Shown here in pieces: positions 35,625 to 44,760 of a stretch of 64,000 nt of DNA; within the stretch, counting starts at the first letter, position 1; every line of letters starts with the position of its first letter. The position numbers were made by a program, and so were the translations under genes. The stretch covers positions 434,282 to 498,281 of the forward strand of contig NZ_QVMT01000004.1 of NCBI RefSeq assembly GCF_003418935.1. The letters are read 5' to 3'. The notes beneath the pieces are model-generated. The model worked only from the letters and a program-made list of their open reading frames with translations. It was not told the DNA's origin and searched no databases. This DNA comes from Emticicia sp. C21. Lineage in GTDB: Bacteria > Bacteroidota > Bacteroidia > Cytophagales > Spirosomataceae.

Positions 35625-37328
35625 TTAATAGCAACTCTCTAGTCGCGTTTCAAATTTTGCACCAGCATTTACTTCAAAACCTGGGTTTAATTGGATATAT
35701 CTTCCTGATTGATAAGTTGCACTTGCATTTAAGAGGACTTTATTGCTTGCCTTGATTATTTCACTCGCTTCTTTATTAGAGATTGAATAAACATTATCAG
35801 TCGGACTTTGTAAATTAATTTTTCTGGCTTTAATTCTAAATGAATCAAAACTCGGGTTACTTATGAGGGCCGGTTTGGTAGCATAGATGCGTATTCTATA
35901 AGCATTTCCCTGTGAAGTATTTAAAGGAATTTTACAGTGAACCATGCCATTAGTAGTACTTTCTCCTATTTTAATCGGGTTTTCAAATGACCCATCAGCA
36001 TCTGATAACTGTACTTCAAATAAATTATCTGCTAAAAAACTGCCTGTATTACTAAAACTTATATCTAAGGATGCTCCAGGGCAAATTTCAGTTATATTCA
36101 AACTATCCAGATGAATTATTGCCAAAGAGTCTACTATACTAAATTGCACTGTCTGAGGCCCAAACAGAATATTTCCATGAGCAGATATTTCAGAAAAAGC
36201 TGTGAAGGTTAGTGTATACTGCCCTACCGGAAAAACTGAACCAAAAATCTGAAATCCGTTATTACTCAAAATAGAATAAGGGTATACATTTTCAATAATA
36301 TTGCGGTTATAAAAAGGTTCAGGTCCTGTCATTTGCATTCTGATGCTCCCTACTTTAGACGTATCTAACTGACAGACAGGCGTGGCTAAAATGCCTGTAT
36401 TGGTAGAAAGTTTATTGAGTATCATCCCATACTTCAACGAAAATAAATATTGCAGACTTGGTTCTGTACTTACATAATTAAACCTGAGTTTTTCGTGGCA
36501 AGGTTCTACAATTACATGAGTGGTATCCGAACCCGAACATCCATCACTATCGGTGACAGTTAGGGTATAAATTCCACTTTCTGCAATACCCGCATTCAGA
36601 ATTTTAACTGAATCACCTCTTGCCATAAAGTCATCAGGTCCTCTCCAAACCATATTTCTCCAAGACCCCAGACCGTTCAAATGAATTGTTTCTCCGGTTT
36701 GATAGGGGCCTGTATTTTCAGCAAGTATATATGGAGGGAAAAGAAATCTAATGACTATCAAATTTGAAAAGGCACTTACGCCACAAATAGATTCGCAGGT
36801 AGCTGAATAAGTTCCTGAGGCACTTACTGTTATACTCGATTGAGTTGCTCCAATGCTCCAACGTATACGACCATTGCATCCTGATGCTATAAGCATTTTG
36901 CTTCTTTCTCCACATAGAACAGGTGAAGATATACTAATTGTTGGAGGGTCAGGTGTTGAAAACTGTTTGATAATAACCGGATATGACACTTCACTAGTAC
37001 CTGATTGATTGGTACAAGTTGCTGAAAAAGTTCCTCCGGTAGTTACAACCAGATATATACCTGTAGCCCCTGTGTTCCAGGTAATAGTTCCATAACATCC
37101 AGTAGCAGTTAAAGTGGCTCGATCACCATCACAAATAATATCTCTATCGGTTGTTATTATTGGTTTGGGTGGTATCTCTGTTGTAGTAAGCACACAATCT
37201 ATCTCTTCATGTTTAGCGCCCTTAAGTTCATAAGAAGCTATTTCATTTTCAAATGTAGATATGTTTTCCTGCCCTGATAAGGCAAAATGAGAGAGCATTA
37301 CTAGAATAAGTAAGAAAGTTTTAGTCAT
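35625..37328 (-). CDS. Secreted Ig-like surface protein with C-terminal GC-type (3-coathanger-like) domain
   Basis: 567 residues: signal peptide (LSHFALSGQ), two or three short repeats of the pattern CDGDRATLTATGCYGTITWNTG / CGERSKMLIASGCNGRIRW seen as ATLTATGCYGTITWNTGAT and MLIASGCNGRIRWSIGATQS, a PKD/Ig-like section (GIYTLTVTDSDGCSGSDTTHV), and a C-terminal domain ending QLNPGFEVNAGAKFETRLESCY-type text: PGFEVNAGAKFETRL and a final Cys-Tyr. The same ending appears in the HzsA-related protein, and I recall it as a Bacteroidota surface-sorting or C-terminal domain. Likely adhesin-like. Function unknown. Confidence 0.8.
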   Translation of the reverse strand: MTKTFLLILVMLSHFALSGQENISTFENEIASYELKGAKHEEIDCVLTTTEIPPKPIITTDRDIICDGDRATLTATGCYGTITWNTGATGIYLVVTTGGTFSATCTNQSGTSEVSYPVIIKQFSTPDPPTISISSPVLCGERSKMLIASGCNGRIRWSIGATQSSITVSASGTYSATCESICGVSAFSNLIVIRFLFPPYILAENTGPYQTGETIHLNGLGSWRNMVWRGPDDFMARGDSVKILNAGIAESGIYTLTVTDSDGCSGSDTTHVIVEPCHEKLRFNYVSTEPSLQYLFSLKYGMILNKLSTNTGILATPVCQLDTSKVGSIRMQMTGPEPFYNRNIIENVYPYSILSNNGFQIFGSVFPVGQYTLTFTAFSEISAHGNILFGPQTVQFSIVDSLAIIHLDSLNITEICPGASLDISFSNTGSFLADNLFEVQLSDADGSFENPIKIGESTTNGMVHCKIPLNTSQGNAYRIRIYATKPALISNPSFDSFRIKARKINLQSPTDNVYSISNKEASEIIKASNKVLLNASATYQSGRYIQLNPGFEVNAGAKFETRLESCY

Positions 37329-37354
37329 AGCATTAATTCAATAGTTGTGATTGA

Positions 37355-37388
37355 CAAAAATACAAATTCTTTATAAATCAATGCAAAA
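37355..37388 (-). promoter_or_regulatory. Promoter of the Ig-like surface protein gene
   Basis: Minus strand: TTTTG (37388-37384), 21 bases, TATTTTTG (37362-37355), matching TTG-N-TAnnTTTG. Start predicted about 20 bases before the ATG at 37328. Confidence 0.55.
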
Positions 37389-37605
37389 TACAGACCACTT
37401 TCATCAGTTTATTATCAATTTTTACATGGGCAAAGCCTATCCCTTTGTACAAACGCCACTGCATGAACTGACCGACTGTGTAGTAGACGGTTATCTGGTT
37501 TTAAGCCATGAGATTATAGACTTTAGGGGAATGGTGATTTTTTTATTTTCAAATAGCTCTTGCGATATATTAAAAGCAGGCAGTTATACTGCCGCTCTTA
37601 CCTAA
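37381..37605 (+). CDS. Small hypothetical protein or gene remnant
   Basis: An open frame of 74 codons from the ATG at 37381 (MQNTDHFHQFIINFYMGKAY), overlapping the 3' end of the convergent TPR gene by eight bases. The first 45 residues look like real protein sequence (HELTDCVVDGYLVLSHEIIDFRG), the end less so, which suggests a truncated gene. I recognise no family. It overlaps the promoter region of the leftward surface-protein gene. Confidence 0.35.
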   Translation: MQNTDHFHQFIINFYMGKAYPFVQTPLHELTDCVVDGYLVLSHEIIDFRGMVIFLFSNSSCDILKAGSYTAALT

Positions 37606-38497
37606 ATAGTCTATGATGAAAATCTTTCTTAATCGCAAAAAAAGCAGATAAAACTATTACAATCAGAGAGCCAAGCGACCAATAAAGCATTTCTTTTACC
37701 GAAATCTTTTTTTCTGCAGACTGGAGGCCTTCCGAGGCACTTCTTATTCTTGCCTGCAAAAGACCATCTGTAAAACCGTAGGCTTGTGCCTCTTTATAGT
37801 ATTCTACAGCATTATTAAAATTCCTTTGGACAGCCTCAATATTAGCCAATTCAAAAAAGAGTCTGGCAACAATTTTATCCGTTGTTTTTACGAAAGAAAT
37901 ACGCTCACTTAACTGATAAATTAAAGCATACTTTATTCTTAATAAATCTGATTGATGTAATTTGCTGAATGGTTCATCGCCAGAACCGAATGAAGTATGC
38001 AGTAGAAAATTATCGGTAACATAGGCATCGCCTTTTACTTTAGCCTCTAATATTTTAACATGTAACCATTCTGAATGTTCATGCGATAGTGGATTGATTT
38101 CATAAGCTTTTTTAATCCATTTTAAGGCCTCCTCCGCTTGTCCATTCAATTCATAGGCAGTTCCAAGGTTGGAGGCAGTGGAGTACCTATTGGGCTGCAT
38201 TCTTTCTATTTCCAGATAGAACTTAATAGCCTCACTATACTTTCCGCGTAAAATCAGAATCACACCCTTGTCAGATAGATAATCTATTTTCTTTGTTGCT
38301 TTATACAAACTATTCAATTGTTTGTACGCCTTATTATAACTCTCCTTATAAAAAAAAAGATTATGCACAGCGTCTGACTCCAGATGCTGAGATACAAGAC
38401 TACCATCGCTTAAAAATTGAGTATCGCCATTGATGCAGGCGAGCGAATGAATAACAGTTGCCAGAACTGCCATCACCAGTAAGGAGATCTTTTTCAT
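37598..38497 (-). CDS. TPR-repeat protein with signal peptide and C-terminal membrane helix
   Basis: 299 residues. An N-terminal signal (ISLLVMAVLATVIHSLACING; the Cys could be a lipobox), then tetratricopeptide units with clear matches such as YSEAIKFYLEIERMQPNRYS and ASNLGTAYELNGQAEEALKWI, a later unit NFNNAVEYYKEAQAYGF, and a C-terminal helix (MLYWSLGSLIVIVLSAFFAI) followed by a basic tail. Likely a membrane-bound scaffold; partner unknown. The following permease gene is divergent. Confidence 0.82.
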   Translation of the reverse strand: MKKISLLVMAVLATVIHSLACINGDTQFLSDGSLVSQHLESDAVHNLFFYKESYNKAYKQLNSLYKATKKIDYLSDKGVILILRGKYSEAIKFYLEIERMQPNRYSTASNLGTAYELNGQAEEALKWIKKAYEINPLSHEHSEWLHVKILEAKVKGDAYVTDNFLLHTSFGSGDEPFSKLHQSDLLRIKYALIYQLSERISFVKTTDKIVARLFFELANIEAVQRNFNNAVEYYKEAQAYGFTDGLLQARIRSASEGLQSAEKKISVKEMLYWSLGSLIVIVLSAFFAIKKDFHHRLFR

Positions 38498-38670
38498 TAT
38501 TATATTTGTTTAAGTTGACATTAATTTACTACAGTTTCGAAAGAATAGCGTTTCTTTAACAGTGATCAATAAATTATTTTTCTGGTGTTATTATAGCTGT
38601 ATTAATCTTATCTGCAGCGCTTCTCTTCTCCAAATATACACTTTTTTCTTTATAAAACTAATTAATTCGT

Positions 38671-38700
38671 TTTGAAACTAAAAAATTAGTTATACATTTG
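38671..38700 (+). promoter_or_regulatory. Promoter of the MacB/FtsX-like permease gene
   Basis: TTTG (38671-38674), 18 bases, TACATTTG (38693-38700), a good Bacteroidota promoter 23 bases before the ATG at 38724. Confidence 0.65.
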
Positions 38701-38723
38701 CAACTATTCAACTATCTATTAGC

Positions 38724-41132
38724 ATGTTCAAAATTTATCTTACTATCGCCTGGCGGACTTTACTTAAGCATAAGGCTATTTCGTTGATTATGCTTATCGG
38801 TTTGTCATTAAGTATGGCGGCCTTTATGCTTATCTCCCGATATGTATTTGATGAACTGAGCTACGATGAGTTTCATCAGAACGCTGACAGGGTTTATCGG
38901 ATTCACGTGCATGATTATAAAAATAAGGTATTAACTAATACTACTGCCTTAAGCTATCATGCCGAAGGGCCTGCTATCAAAGAATCAATTCCTGAAGTGG
39001 AAGATTTTGTGCGCCTGCATCGGGCAGATGGAATGATTAATTACCGGAAGCCTAATGGAGAAATAGTGAGTTTTCAGGAGAAAAACGGCTTTTATGCTGA
39101 TGCCTCCTTTTTTAAGGTGTTCTCATTTCCATTGCTAAAAGGTGCTGCTAATCAGGTATTGCAAAGTCCTGAATCTGTGGTTGTTTCAGCATCAATGGCC
39201 AGGAAATACTTTGGTGACGAAAACCCTATTGGGAAGATACTCTATTTGACTTCTGAATGGCAGGGCGGAAACTATATAGTAAGCGGTGTATTTGCCGATG
39301 TACCAAAGAACAGCCACTTCCACTTCGATTTTATTTTTGCGATACAAAACTTGCTTAAAAATGACCAGTTTGTTACTGGTGGCTGGTATTGGACAAATTT
39401 TTACACCTACCTCCTACTGAAACCCCATACAAATATTCAATCGACAGAAAAGCGTATAACGGCTGTTTCCGAAAAACATTTAGGCCGCTTATGGCAGAGA
39501 TATAATATTCATCAGACTATGGTATTACAGCCTATGAGGGATATACATTTATATCCACTCAACAATACTGAAATAGAACCTGGTGGCAAGATTGAGATTA
39601 TCTATGTGTTGATATTGGTCGCCATTCTGATTCTTGTTATCGGCTTGCTTAATTATATCAATCTCTCGACGGTGATGGGAATGGAACGAGCCAAAGAGGT
39701 AGGTATAAGAAAGACCTTAGGCTCTGAGAAAAGACAATTGATTAGTCAGTTTTTATTCGAATCTTTCCTATTCAATTTTCTGGCATTGCTGATAGGTTTA
39801 GGCATTTTTCTAATGGCTACACAAATGGTTACTCAATCTGATTTCGCTATTTTTTACCAAACATTATTCTATCTCACTATCATAGGTGCATTCTGCCTGA
39901 GTTTTGTTCTATCCGGTTTTTATCCGGCATTCGTATTGTCTTCTCTCAAACCTATACAGGTTTTAAAAGGAAAGCTATCGGCTAATTCCTCTGGTAAATT
40001 ATTCCGCAAGGGTTTAGTAATCTTTCAGTTTTCTGCGTCTATTATGCTCATTATTTCTACCATTGTTATCAATCAGCAAATCAAATTTATGCAGAAGCAG
40101 GATTTGGGGATGAATATAGAGCAAAAGCTGATTATCACCACACCAAAGATACTTCGAACAGGCAGTTTCACTAATGATATGACTTTTTTCAAGGACAGAG
40201 TATTATCAAATACAAGTGTGAAAAATGTTACAGTGTCGTCATCTGTTCCCGGTAGAGAAATCTTCTGGACGGCCGAGTTTCAGCGCTTTCACGAAGCCGC
40301 CAATAATTTTAAAATTTGTCATGTAGTAGCAGTTGATGAAGATTTTATATCGGCGTATCAAATAAAATTACTGGCTGGGAGAAACTTCGTTAAAGAAATG
40401 ATTTTAGATGATAATGCGGCAATTATTAACGAAACGGCCATGAAAGCCTTTGGTTTTACCACACCTGAAAGCGCTTTGAATCAGGAAATTGGTGATGGTT
40501 TACCAAAAAAGATTGTGGGTGTAGTAAAAGATTTTCATCAGGAATCACTTAAGAGTAGTAAGAAACCAATTGTCTTTTATCATATTCCCTGGAGTAGTGC
40601 TTTCCTATCACTTACAATTCAAAGTCAGGACATTAAAAATACACTATTCATCATTGAAGAAATCTATAAAAATGCTTTTCCGAATAATGCCTTTGAGTAT
40701 TTCTTTCTTGATACGTATTTTCAGCAACAATATGATTCAGATGAGCGTTTAGCTAAACTATTTAACTGGTTTGCTGGGCTGGCTATTTATATTGCTTGTT
40801 TAGGTTTGTTAGGATTAGCCATGTTTACAGCGCGGAGCCGAACCAAGGAAATTGGTATTCGTAAAGTATTAGGAGCAACCGTGAGCAGTATTGTCGTATT
40901 GCTTTCAAAAGACTTTCTGAAACCAGTTCTTTGGGCTGTGCTTATTGCCTCACCGTTGGCCTGGTACGCCGCAGACTGGTGGCTGCAAGAGTTTGCGTAT
41001 AGAGTGCCCATTCAATGGTGGGTGTTTGTTGCAGGAGGCTTAACAGCTATTCTGATTGCTATATTAACTATAAGTTTCCATAGCATCAAATCTGCATTGA
41101 TGAATCCGGTAAAATCACTTAATTCAGAATAA
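38724..41132 (+). CDS. MacB/FtsX-like ABC transporter permease
   Basis: 802 residues. Two copies of an FtsX unit: helix 1 near residue 20 (AISLIMLIGLSLSMAAFMLI), a large periplasmic domain (about 50-280), three helices with the FtsX signature GMERAKEVGIRKTLGSEKRQLI, then a second periplasmic domain and a second set with RSRTKEIGIRKVLGATVSSIV. Such permeases pair with a separate ATPase in antibiotic, peptide or lipoprotein export; no ATPase gene is in view. Common as single genes in Bacteroidota. Its stop touches a dispersed inverted repeat. Confidence 0.93.
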   Translation: MFKIYLTIAWRTLLKHKAISLIMLIGLSLSMAAFMLISRYVFDELSYDEFHQNADRVYRIHVHDYKNKVLTNTTALSYHAEGPAIKESIPEVEDFVRLHRADGMINYRKPNGEIVSFQEKNGFYADASFFKVFSFPLLKGAANQVLQSPESVVVSASMARKYFGDENPIGKILYLTSEWQGGNYIVSGVFADVPKNSHFHFDFIFAIQNLLKNDQFVTGGWYWTNFYTYLLLKPHTNIQSTEKRITAVSEKHLGRLWQRYNIHQTMVLQPMRDIHLYPLNNTEIEPGGKIEIIYVLILVAILILVIGLLNYINLSTVMGMERAKEVGIRKTLGSEKRQLISQFLFESFLFNFLALLIGLGIFLMATQMVTQSDFAIFYQTLFYLTIIGAFCLSFVLSGFYPAFVLSSLKPIQVLKGKLSANSSGKLFRKGLVIFQFSASIMLIISTIVINQQIKFMQKQDLGMNIEQKLIITTPKILRTGSFTNDMTFFKDRVLSNTSVKNVTVSSSVPGREIFWTAEFQRFHEAANNFKICHVVAVDEDFISAYQIKLLAGRNFVKEMILDDNAAIINETAMKAFGFTTPESALNQEIGDGLPKKIVGVVKDFHQESLKSSKKPIVFYHIPWSSAFLSLTIQSQDIKNTLFIIEEIYKNAFPNNAFEYFFLDTYFQQQYDSDERLAKLFNWFAGLAIYIACLGLLGLAMFTARSRTKEIGIRKVLGATVSSIVVLLSKDFLKPVLWAVLIASPLAWYAADWWLQEFAYRVPIQWWVFVAGGLTAILIAILTISFHSIKSALMNPVKSLNSE

Positions 41133-41220
41133 CGCCCCGACCCATAAAGGGGAGTTGCTTACGTACTAGTACTTTAATTAGTCAAGTACTAAAGTCCCCC
41201 TTTAGGGGTTAGGGGTGCGT
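41132..41220. repeat. Dispersed GC-rich inverted repeat (copy B)
   Basis: Left arm ACGCCCCGACCCATAAAGGGG (about 41132-41152) and right arm, other strand, ACGCACCCCTAACCCCTAAAGG, with an inner inverted repeat AGTACTTT...AAGTACT. Related to the element at 20944-21012. The right arm encodes the last five residues and stop of the DinB-like gene. Confidence 0.7.
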
Positions 41221-41738
41221 TTTCTTTCAAACATATCTTTATTAAAGGTCTGCGAATTCCCTTTGGGTATTGACAGGGAAGTCCAGTTAGTATCGCAAAC
41301 CATTTTGCCAATAAATACGATTTGTCCGATATGGTAGGGATAATGTGCCAATTGTCGGTTAATGGCTTCAACAACCGAATGACCCTCGTTACGGATATAA
41401 ATTTCTTTGCTTAAATCTTCGATTGTCAGGCTATCTAATGCTTTAAACAGGCATGCCCACCCCTCATTCCATTTAATTAATAATTCTTTTCTGCTGGCTA
41501 TATCATTTTCAAACTCAGCATCTCTTTGTCGCCATTCTTTCTCTCCATCACTTGTCAGGAAATCCGTCCAGCGTGAAAGCATATTGCCCCAGAGGTGCTT
41601 TACTATTATCGCAATACTATTACTTTCTTCGTTATATTGCCAGAATAACTGCTCGTCTGAAAGCTGTGCAAAAGTCTTTTCGCCCAACATTTTATAATAC
41701 TCAAATTGCTTGCGGGTGCTGGTAAGATAATGTGTCAT
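41202..41738 (-). CDS. DinB-superfamily protein (DUF1572)
   Basis: 178 residues, four-helix bundle with putative metal-ligand His in SIAIIVKHLWGNMLSRWTDFL and in NRQLAHYPYHIGQIVFIGKMV. This matches DUF1572 of the DinB/YfiT-like superfamily, metal-dependent thiol transferases of mostly unknown substrate. The last residues RTPNP and the stop come from a dispersed repeat, so the original C-terminus was replaced or extended by repeat insertion. Single gene, followed at 41776 by the CotH-like gene upstream in the reading direction. Confidence 0.85.
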   Translation of the reverse strand: MTHYLTSTRKQFEYYKMLGEKTFAQLSDEQLFWQYNEESNSIAIIVKHLWGNMLSRWTDFLTSDGEKEWRQRDAEFENDIASRKELLIKWNEGWACLFKALDSLTIEDLSKEIYIRNEGHSVVEAINRQLAHYPYHIGQIVFIGKMVCDTNWTSLSIPKGNSQTFNKDMFERKRTPNP

Positions 41739-41775
41739 AGTGATAATTTATAATTTCATCCAATATATGCAAAAA

Positions 41776-43200
41776 TCATAGAATACCTTTCACTTGACTT
41801 CTTAAGGCATTTGTTGCATTGTCCCAGACAATTATTGTAGTTGTTTTTTTATTGATTTCCTTATCAATCCCTTTATTATGAATTTGATCTGCCTCCATAA
41901 TAAATGGTTCAATTTGTTTAGCCCAGACATTTAACTGAGAGAGTATTTTATTGTTGGCAACAAAGTTACTCTGGAAATCTTTTTTAATGGCATTGTACTC
42001 AGGATTAAAACTTAACCATGCAGCCGTTAGTTTGTCGCAAGCAGCTGAACGTTGCTTTCGCCCGGCTCCAAAACTAAAAGGCAGACAATTATTCGATATT
42101 TCTCCCAATTTATCTGCTATACCCGTATACGGGTTAGAAGTAAGGAGTACTTGTTCGAAAGCACCATCCATATCCCAAGGAATAAGGTGCATTTTTTTAT
42201 TTTTCTTGTCTTCAAACCAATAATAATTATGATTTTCACAAGAATTTACTGTTGCATCGGCGCAATACCAATGAAAAGGGCCATCATCGTGCCTGATTGC
42301 TCTATCTACTACAATATATGATAGTATTTCATTAAGGTTCATGTATTTCCTTACCAAATCTTTACTATTCGACAGATTAGAACCAGCAATCGCCTGACCA
42401 AATTCTTTGATAAACTTAATATCCTGCTCCTCTTCATTTGTTTTCAGTGCTTCTATAAAAGCCTTATCCGATTCAGGTTCACCGTTGGGCTTCACTGGCC
42501 AGACTTCCTTATAGACATTACCTTTTCCCTCCTTATAAAAGTACTCAGCAAAACGATTATCAATTTCCTCAACAAGACCATATAAACCAGAATATTTTTT
42601 ATTAATAATTAATCTGGCGTGAACCGTGCGTGGGGCGGGGACACCCATCTGACCAAAAAGCCAATAAGCCAGACGTTCGCGGAGCTGAGACTTATCGTAG
42701 TTTTGCGCATGGAACTGCAGTTTGTTCAGATCAAAAAAACGTTCTTTGCGGTCATTCCAGTTGATTTTTATCTGCATACTCAGTTTTTCACAAACTTTTC
42801 GTCCGTCCGGATGTACCCAATCAGGTCCTGATAAACAGCCTCCAAAAGCTCCAATCGAACCCTTGTAACGTACACCAACTGGACTAATGGTATCACCTTC
42901 AAATATCAGAGCAGCCTCTACGTATTCTTCTGCCGCGGGATTGGCGTCTATTTTTGCCAGGCCATCTTTTGTAATAATCAGCTCATAAGTTTTAATTTTT
43001 GTGTGGTCGTAGACATAATCAGAGTTCTGTTTCAGATAATTTTCATTACCCCTGGGTTTAATGTTCGGTAGTTCATCTTTTGGAATAACAGATTGTATTG
43101 GAGTAGGCTTATGCTCTTTTGAGCAGGAAACAATTATTACTACACCTAAAGTAGCAAATATGAACAATTTAGAGAACTTGTTTAGTCGACAGCCAGTCAT
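41776..43200 (-). CDS. CotH kinase-like lipoprotein
   Basis: 474 residues. Lipobox in VVIIVSCSKEHK, so membrane-anchored outside the cytoplasm. CotH features are VGVRYKGSIGAFGGC, SMQIKINWNDRKERFFDLNKL, RERLAYWLFGQMGVPAPRTV, YSGLYGLVEEIDNRFAEYFY, DRAIRHDDGPFHWYC and HLIPWDMDGAFE (catalytic Asp). CotH proteins are secreted protein kinases of an atypical fold. Substrate unknown. Start at 43200. Confidence 0.88.
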   Translation of the reverse strand: MTGCRLNKFSKLFIFATLGVVIIVSCSKEHKPTPIQSVIPKDELPNIKPRGNENYLKQNSDYVYDHTKIKTYELIITKDGLAKIDANPAAEEYVEAALIFEGDTISPVGVRYKGSIGAFGGCLSGPDWVHPDGRKVCEKLSMQIKINWNDRKERFFDLNKLQFHAQNYDKSQLRERLAYWLFGQMGVPAPRTVHARLIINKKYSGLYGLVEEIDNRFAEYFYKEGKGNVYKEVWPVKPNGEPESDKAFIEALKTNEEEQDIKFIKEFGQAIAGSNLSNSKDLVRKYMNLNEILSYIVVDRAIRHDDGPFHWYCADATVNSCENHNYYWFEDKKNKKMHLIPWDMDGAFEQVLLTSNPYTGIADKLGEISNNCLPFSFGAGRKQRSAACDKLTAAWLSFNPEYNAIKKDFQSNFVANNKILSQLNVWAKQIEPFIMEADQIHNKGIDKEINKKTTTIIVWDNATNALRSQVKGIL

Positions 43201-43560
43201 TGATTGATAGGTTTATTTAGCTAATGTACTACTATCAACTGAAAATCTATTTATTCACATATATCAATTTTTTATTTTACGGCTCTGCAACCTGCATTAT
43301 CTAACTGAGGACGATAATATTAGGAAGATTCCGATGGATTAAAGCTTTTCAGTAACAATCAGCCTATCAGGAAATTTCTGAAAAAACAGAAAATCTAATT
43401 TCCTGTTTCAAAGAACAGGTCTATTTCTTCCAGATTTTCATATCTAGAGGCATAGGGTTAGAAAATGAAGGATAAGAAGAAGCAGGCGACGAATTGTATT
43501 TAGACTTTTTCATTACTCGCCTTTATAACTTATAAAGTTATCATATTGGAATCATTTAGT
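43201..43560. other. Intergenic stretch with one hairpin
   Basis: A/T-rich gap between the CotH-like start and the stop of the lipoprotein gene. I find no gene or promoter box. The only structure is a bulged hairpin: CAGGAAA with TTTCCTG and, inside it, TTTCTG with CAGAAA (43368-43405), which could end the lipoprotein transcript but lacks a U-tract. Confidence 0.5.
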
Positions 43561-44115
43561 TTAATTAAGAATTATCTTTTCCCCTTTTATATTCAAAAAC
43601 TTCTCCTCCTTAGAAGAGAAATTTCCTGTAATACCATTGGTTAATCTTTCAATCTGAGTCTCCCAGTCATCTCTTACTAAAATAAATAAATTATCTTTAA
43701 AAATCAGTTTCGCTTTCTTATAAGCCACATTACCTACTTTAACTAAAACTGAATTATCCTTTTTACTTAATATAGCATAGACAGTTTCCTCACTTGTAAC
43801 ATAAACTCCATTGGGAGCTGGCAAAGGATATTTTGATTTTAGCTTATTTTTTGACGGGAAAAATTTTAAATCGAGATTTCCTTTGGGATTATAATTAAAT
43901 ATAAAACGCCCCGTATTTTCTGCCGTCGAGGATTCGCCAAAATGAAAAGGTTCTTCTATATATTCACCTTCTGCATTTCGGGTAAAACCCCAATAATTCC
44001 ACCCAATTTCTATAGTCAATATGGGCTCATCTTCTGGTTTAATTTCTTTTCTCTTTGAACAGCTAGCTAAGGCAATTATCAATAGCAAAAAAGATAGTAG
44101 CTTAGTGGTCATCAT
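43561..44115 (-). CDS. Hypothetical lipoprotein
   Basis: 184 residues with a lipobox (LLIIALASCSKRKE). The rest is a soluble, Lys/Asn-rich domain with DEPILTIEIGWNYWGFTR, NPKGNLDLKFFPSKNKLK and an end in FLNIKGEKIILN. I recognise no family. Probably an inner-leaflet or outer-membrane lipoprotein of unknown role. The reading frame could start one codon later (second Met). Same direction as the CotH gene, but 360 bases away. Confidence 0.75.
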   Translation of the reverse strand: MMTTKLLSFLLLIIALASCSKRKEIKPEDEPILTIEIGWNYWGFTRNAEGEYIEEPFHFGESSTAENTGRFIFNYNPKGNLDLKFFPSKNKLKSKYPLPAPNGVYVTSEETVYAILSKKDNSVLVKVGNVAYKKAKLIFKDNLFILVRDDWETQIERLTNGITGNFSSKEEKFLNIKGEKIILN

Positions 44116-44168
44116 TAATAATTTTTAGTCATAATCAATATGTAAAAATAGTTTTCTATTATTGCTAA

Positions 44169-44618
44169 TCAAGCATCTTGTTGATGCTCAAAAACAATGA
44201 AAATACCTTCCAACGATACCCCTTTTTCCTGCTGTATAAATCCATTCCTTTCATAAAATGCCACTCCAGCATCATTTTTTTGTAGGCATTTAAGTCGGAC
44301 AGGAGGCTGTAAATTTTCAAGCATCGCATTTAAAAGCATCGTTCCTATACCTTGATCCTGATACTCATTGCTCACATATAAATGATGAATAAAGTTTTCA
44401 GGCAGGTAAGCTGAAACAAAGCCCACAACGTTATTATCAATATGCGCGACCAAAGTATACTCTCCTGCCGTGTCAGTGTCAAACGCGGATAATTGGTAAT
44501 GACTGGTATCAACCCATGTAAAAGTTGCCTGTCGAACTTTTAAGTATAGCTCGCGCAAGGCAGTTAAATCATTGGCTTGACGTTCTGCGATTCTTACTGT
44601 CAAAATACTTTCTTTCAA
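44169..44618 (-). CDS. GNAT family N-acetyltransferase
   Basis: 149 residues. YQDQGIGTMLLNAMLENL is the acetyl-CoA loop (Q-x-x-G-I-G), with LYVSNEYQDQ before it and VAFYERNGFIQQEKGVSLEG after, a common end in this family. Substrate unknown. It has its own good promoter and lies about 140 bases from the divergent methyltransferase gene. Confidence 0.9.
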   Translation of the reverse strand: MKESILTVRIAERQANDLTALRELYLKVRQATFTWVDTSHYQLSAFDTDTAGEYTLVAHIDNNVVGFVSAYLPENFIHHLYVSNEYQDQGIGTMLLNAMLENLQPPVRLKCLQKNDAGVAFYERNGFIQQEKGVSLEGIFIVFEHQQDA

Positions 44619-44651
44619 TTAAATTGTTAAGGAGTTGATTAAGTGTTGTGG

Positions 44652-44683
44652 CAAAACTATTATGCTTTTCTCAATTTTTCAAA
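44652..44683 (-). promoter_or_regulatory. Promoter of the GNAT gene
   Basis: Minus strand: TTTG (44683-44680), 20 bases, TAGTTTTG (44659-44652), a full consensus match, about 34 bases before the GNAT ATG. Confidence 0.65.
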
Positions 44684-44760
44684 TACCTTTCATCAAGATT
44701 ATGAGAATCTTAAACACTCTTTATCTTTATGAGTTATTTTACAGAAAACCCTGGTAAAAC

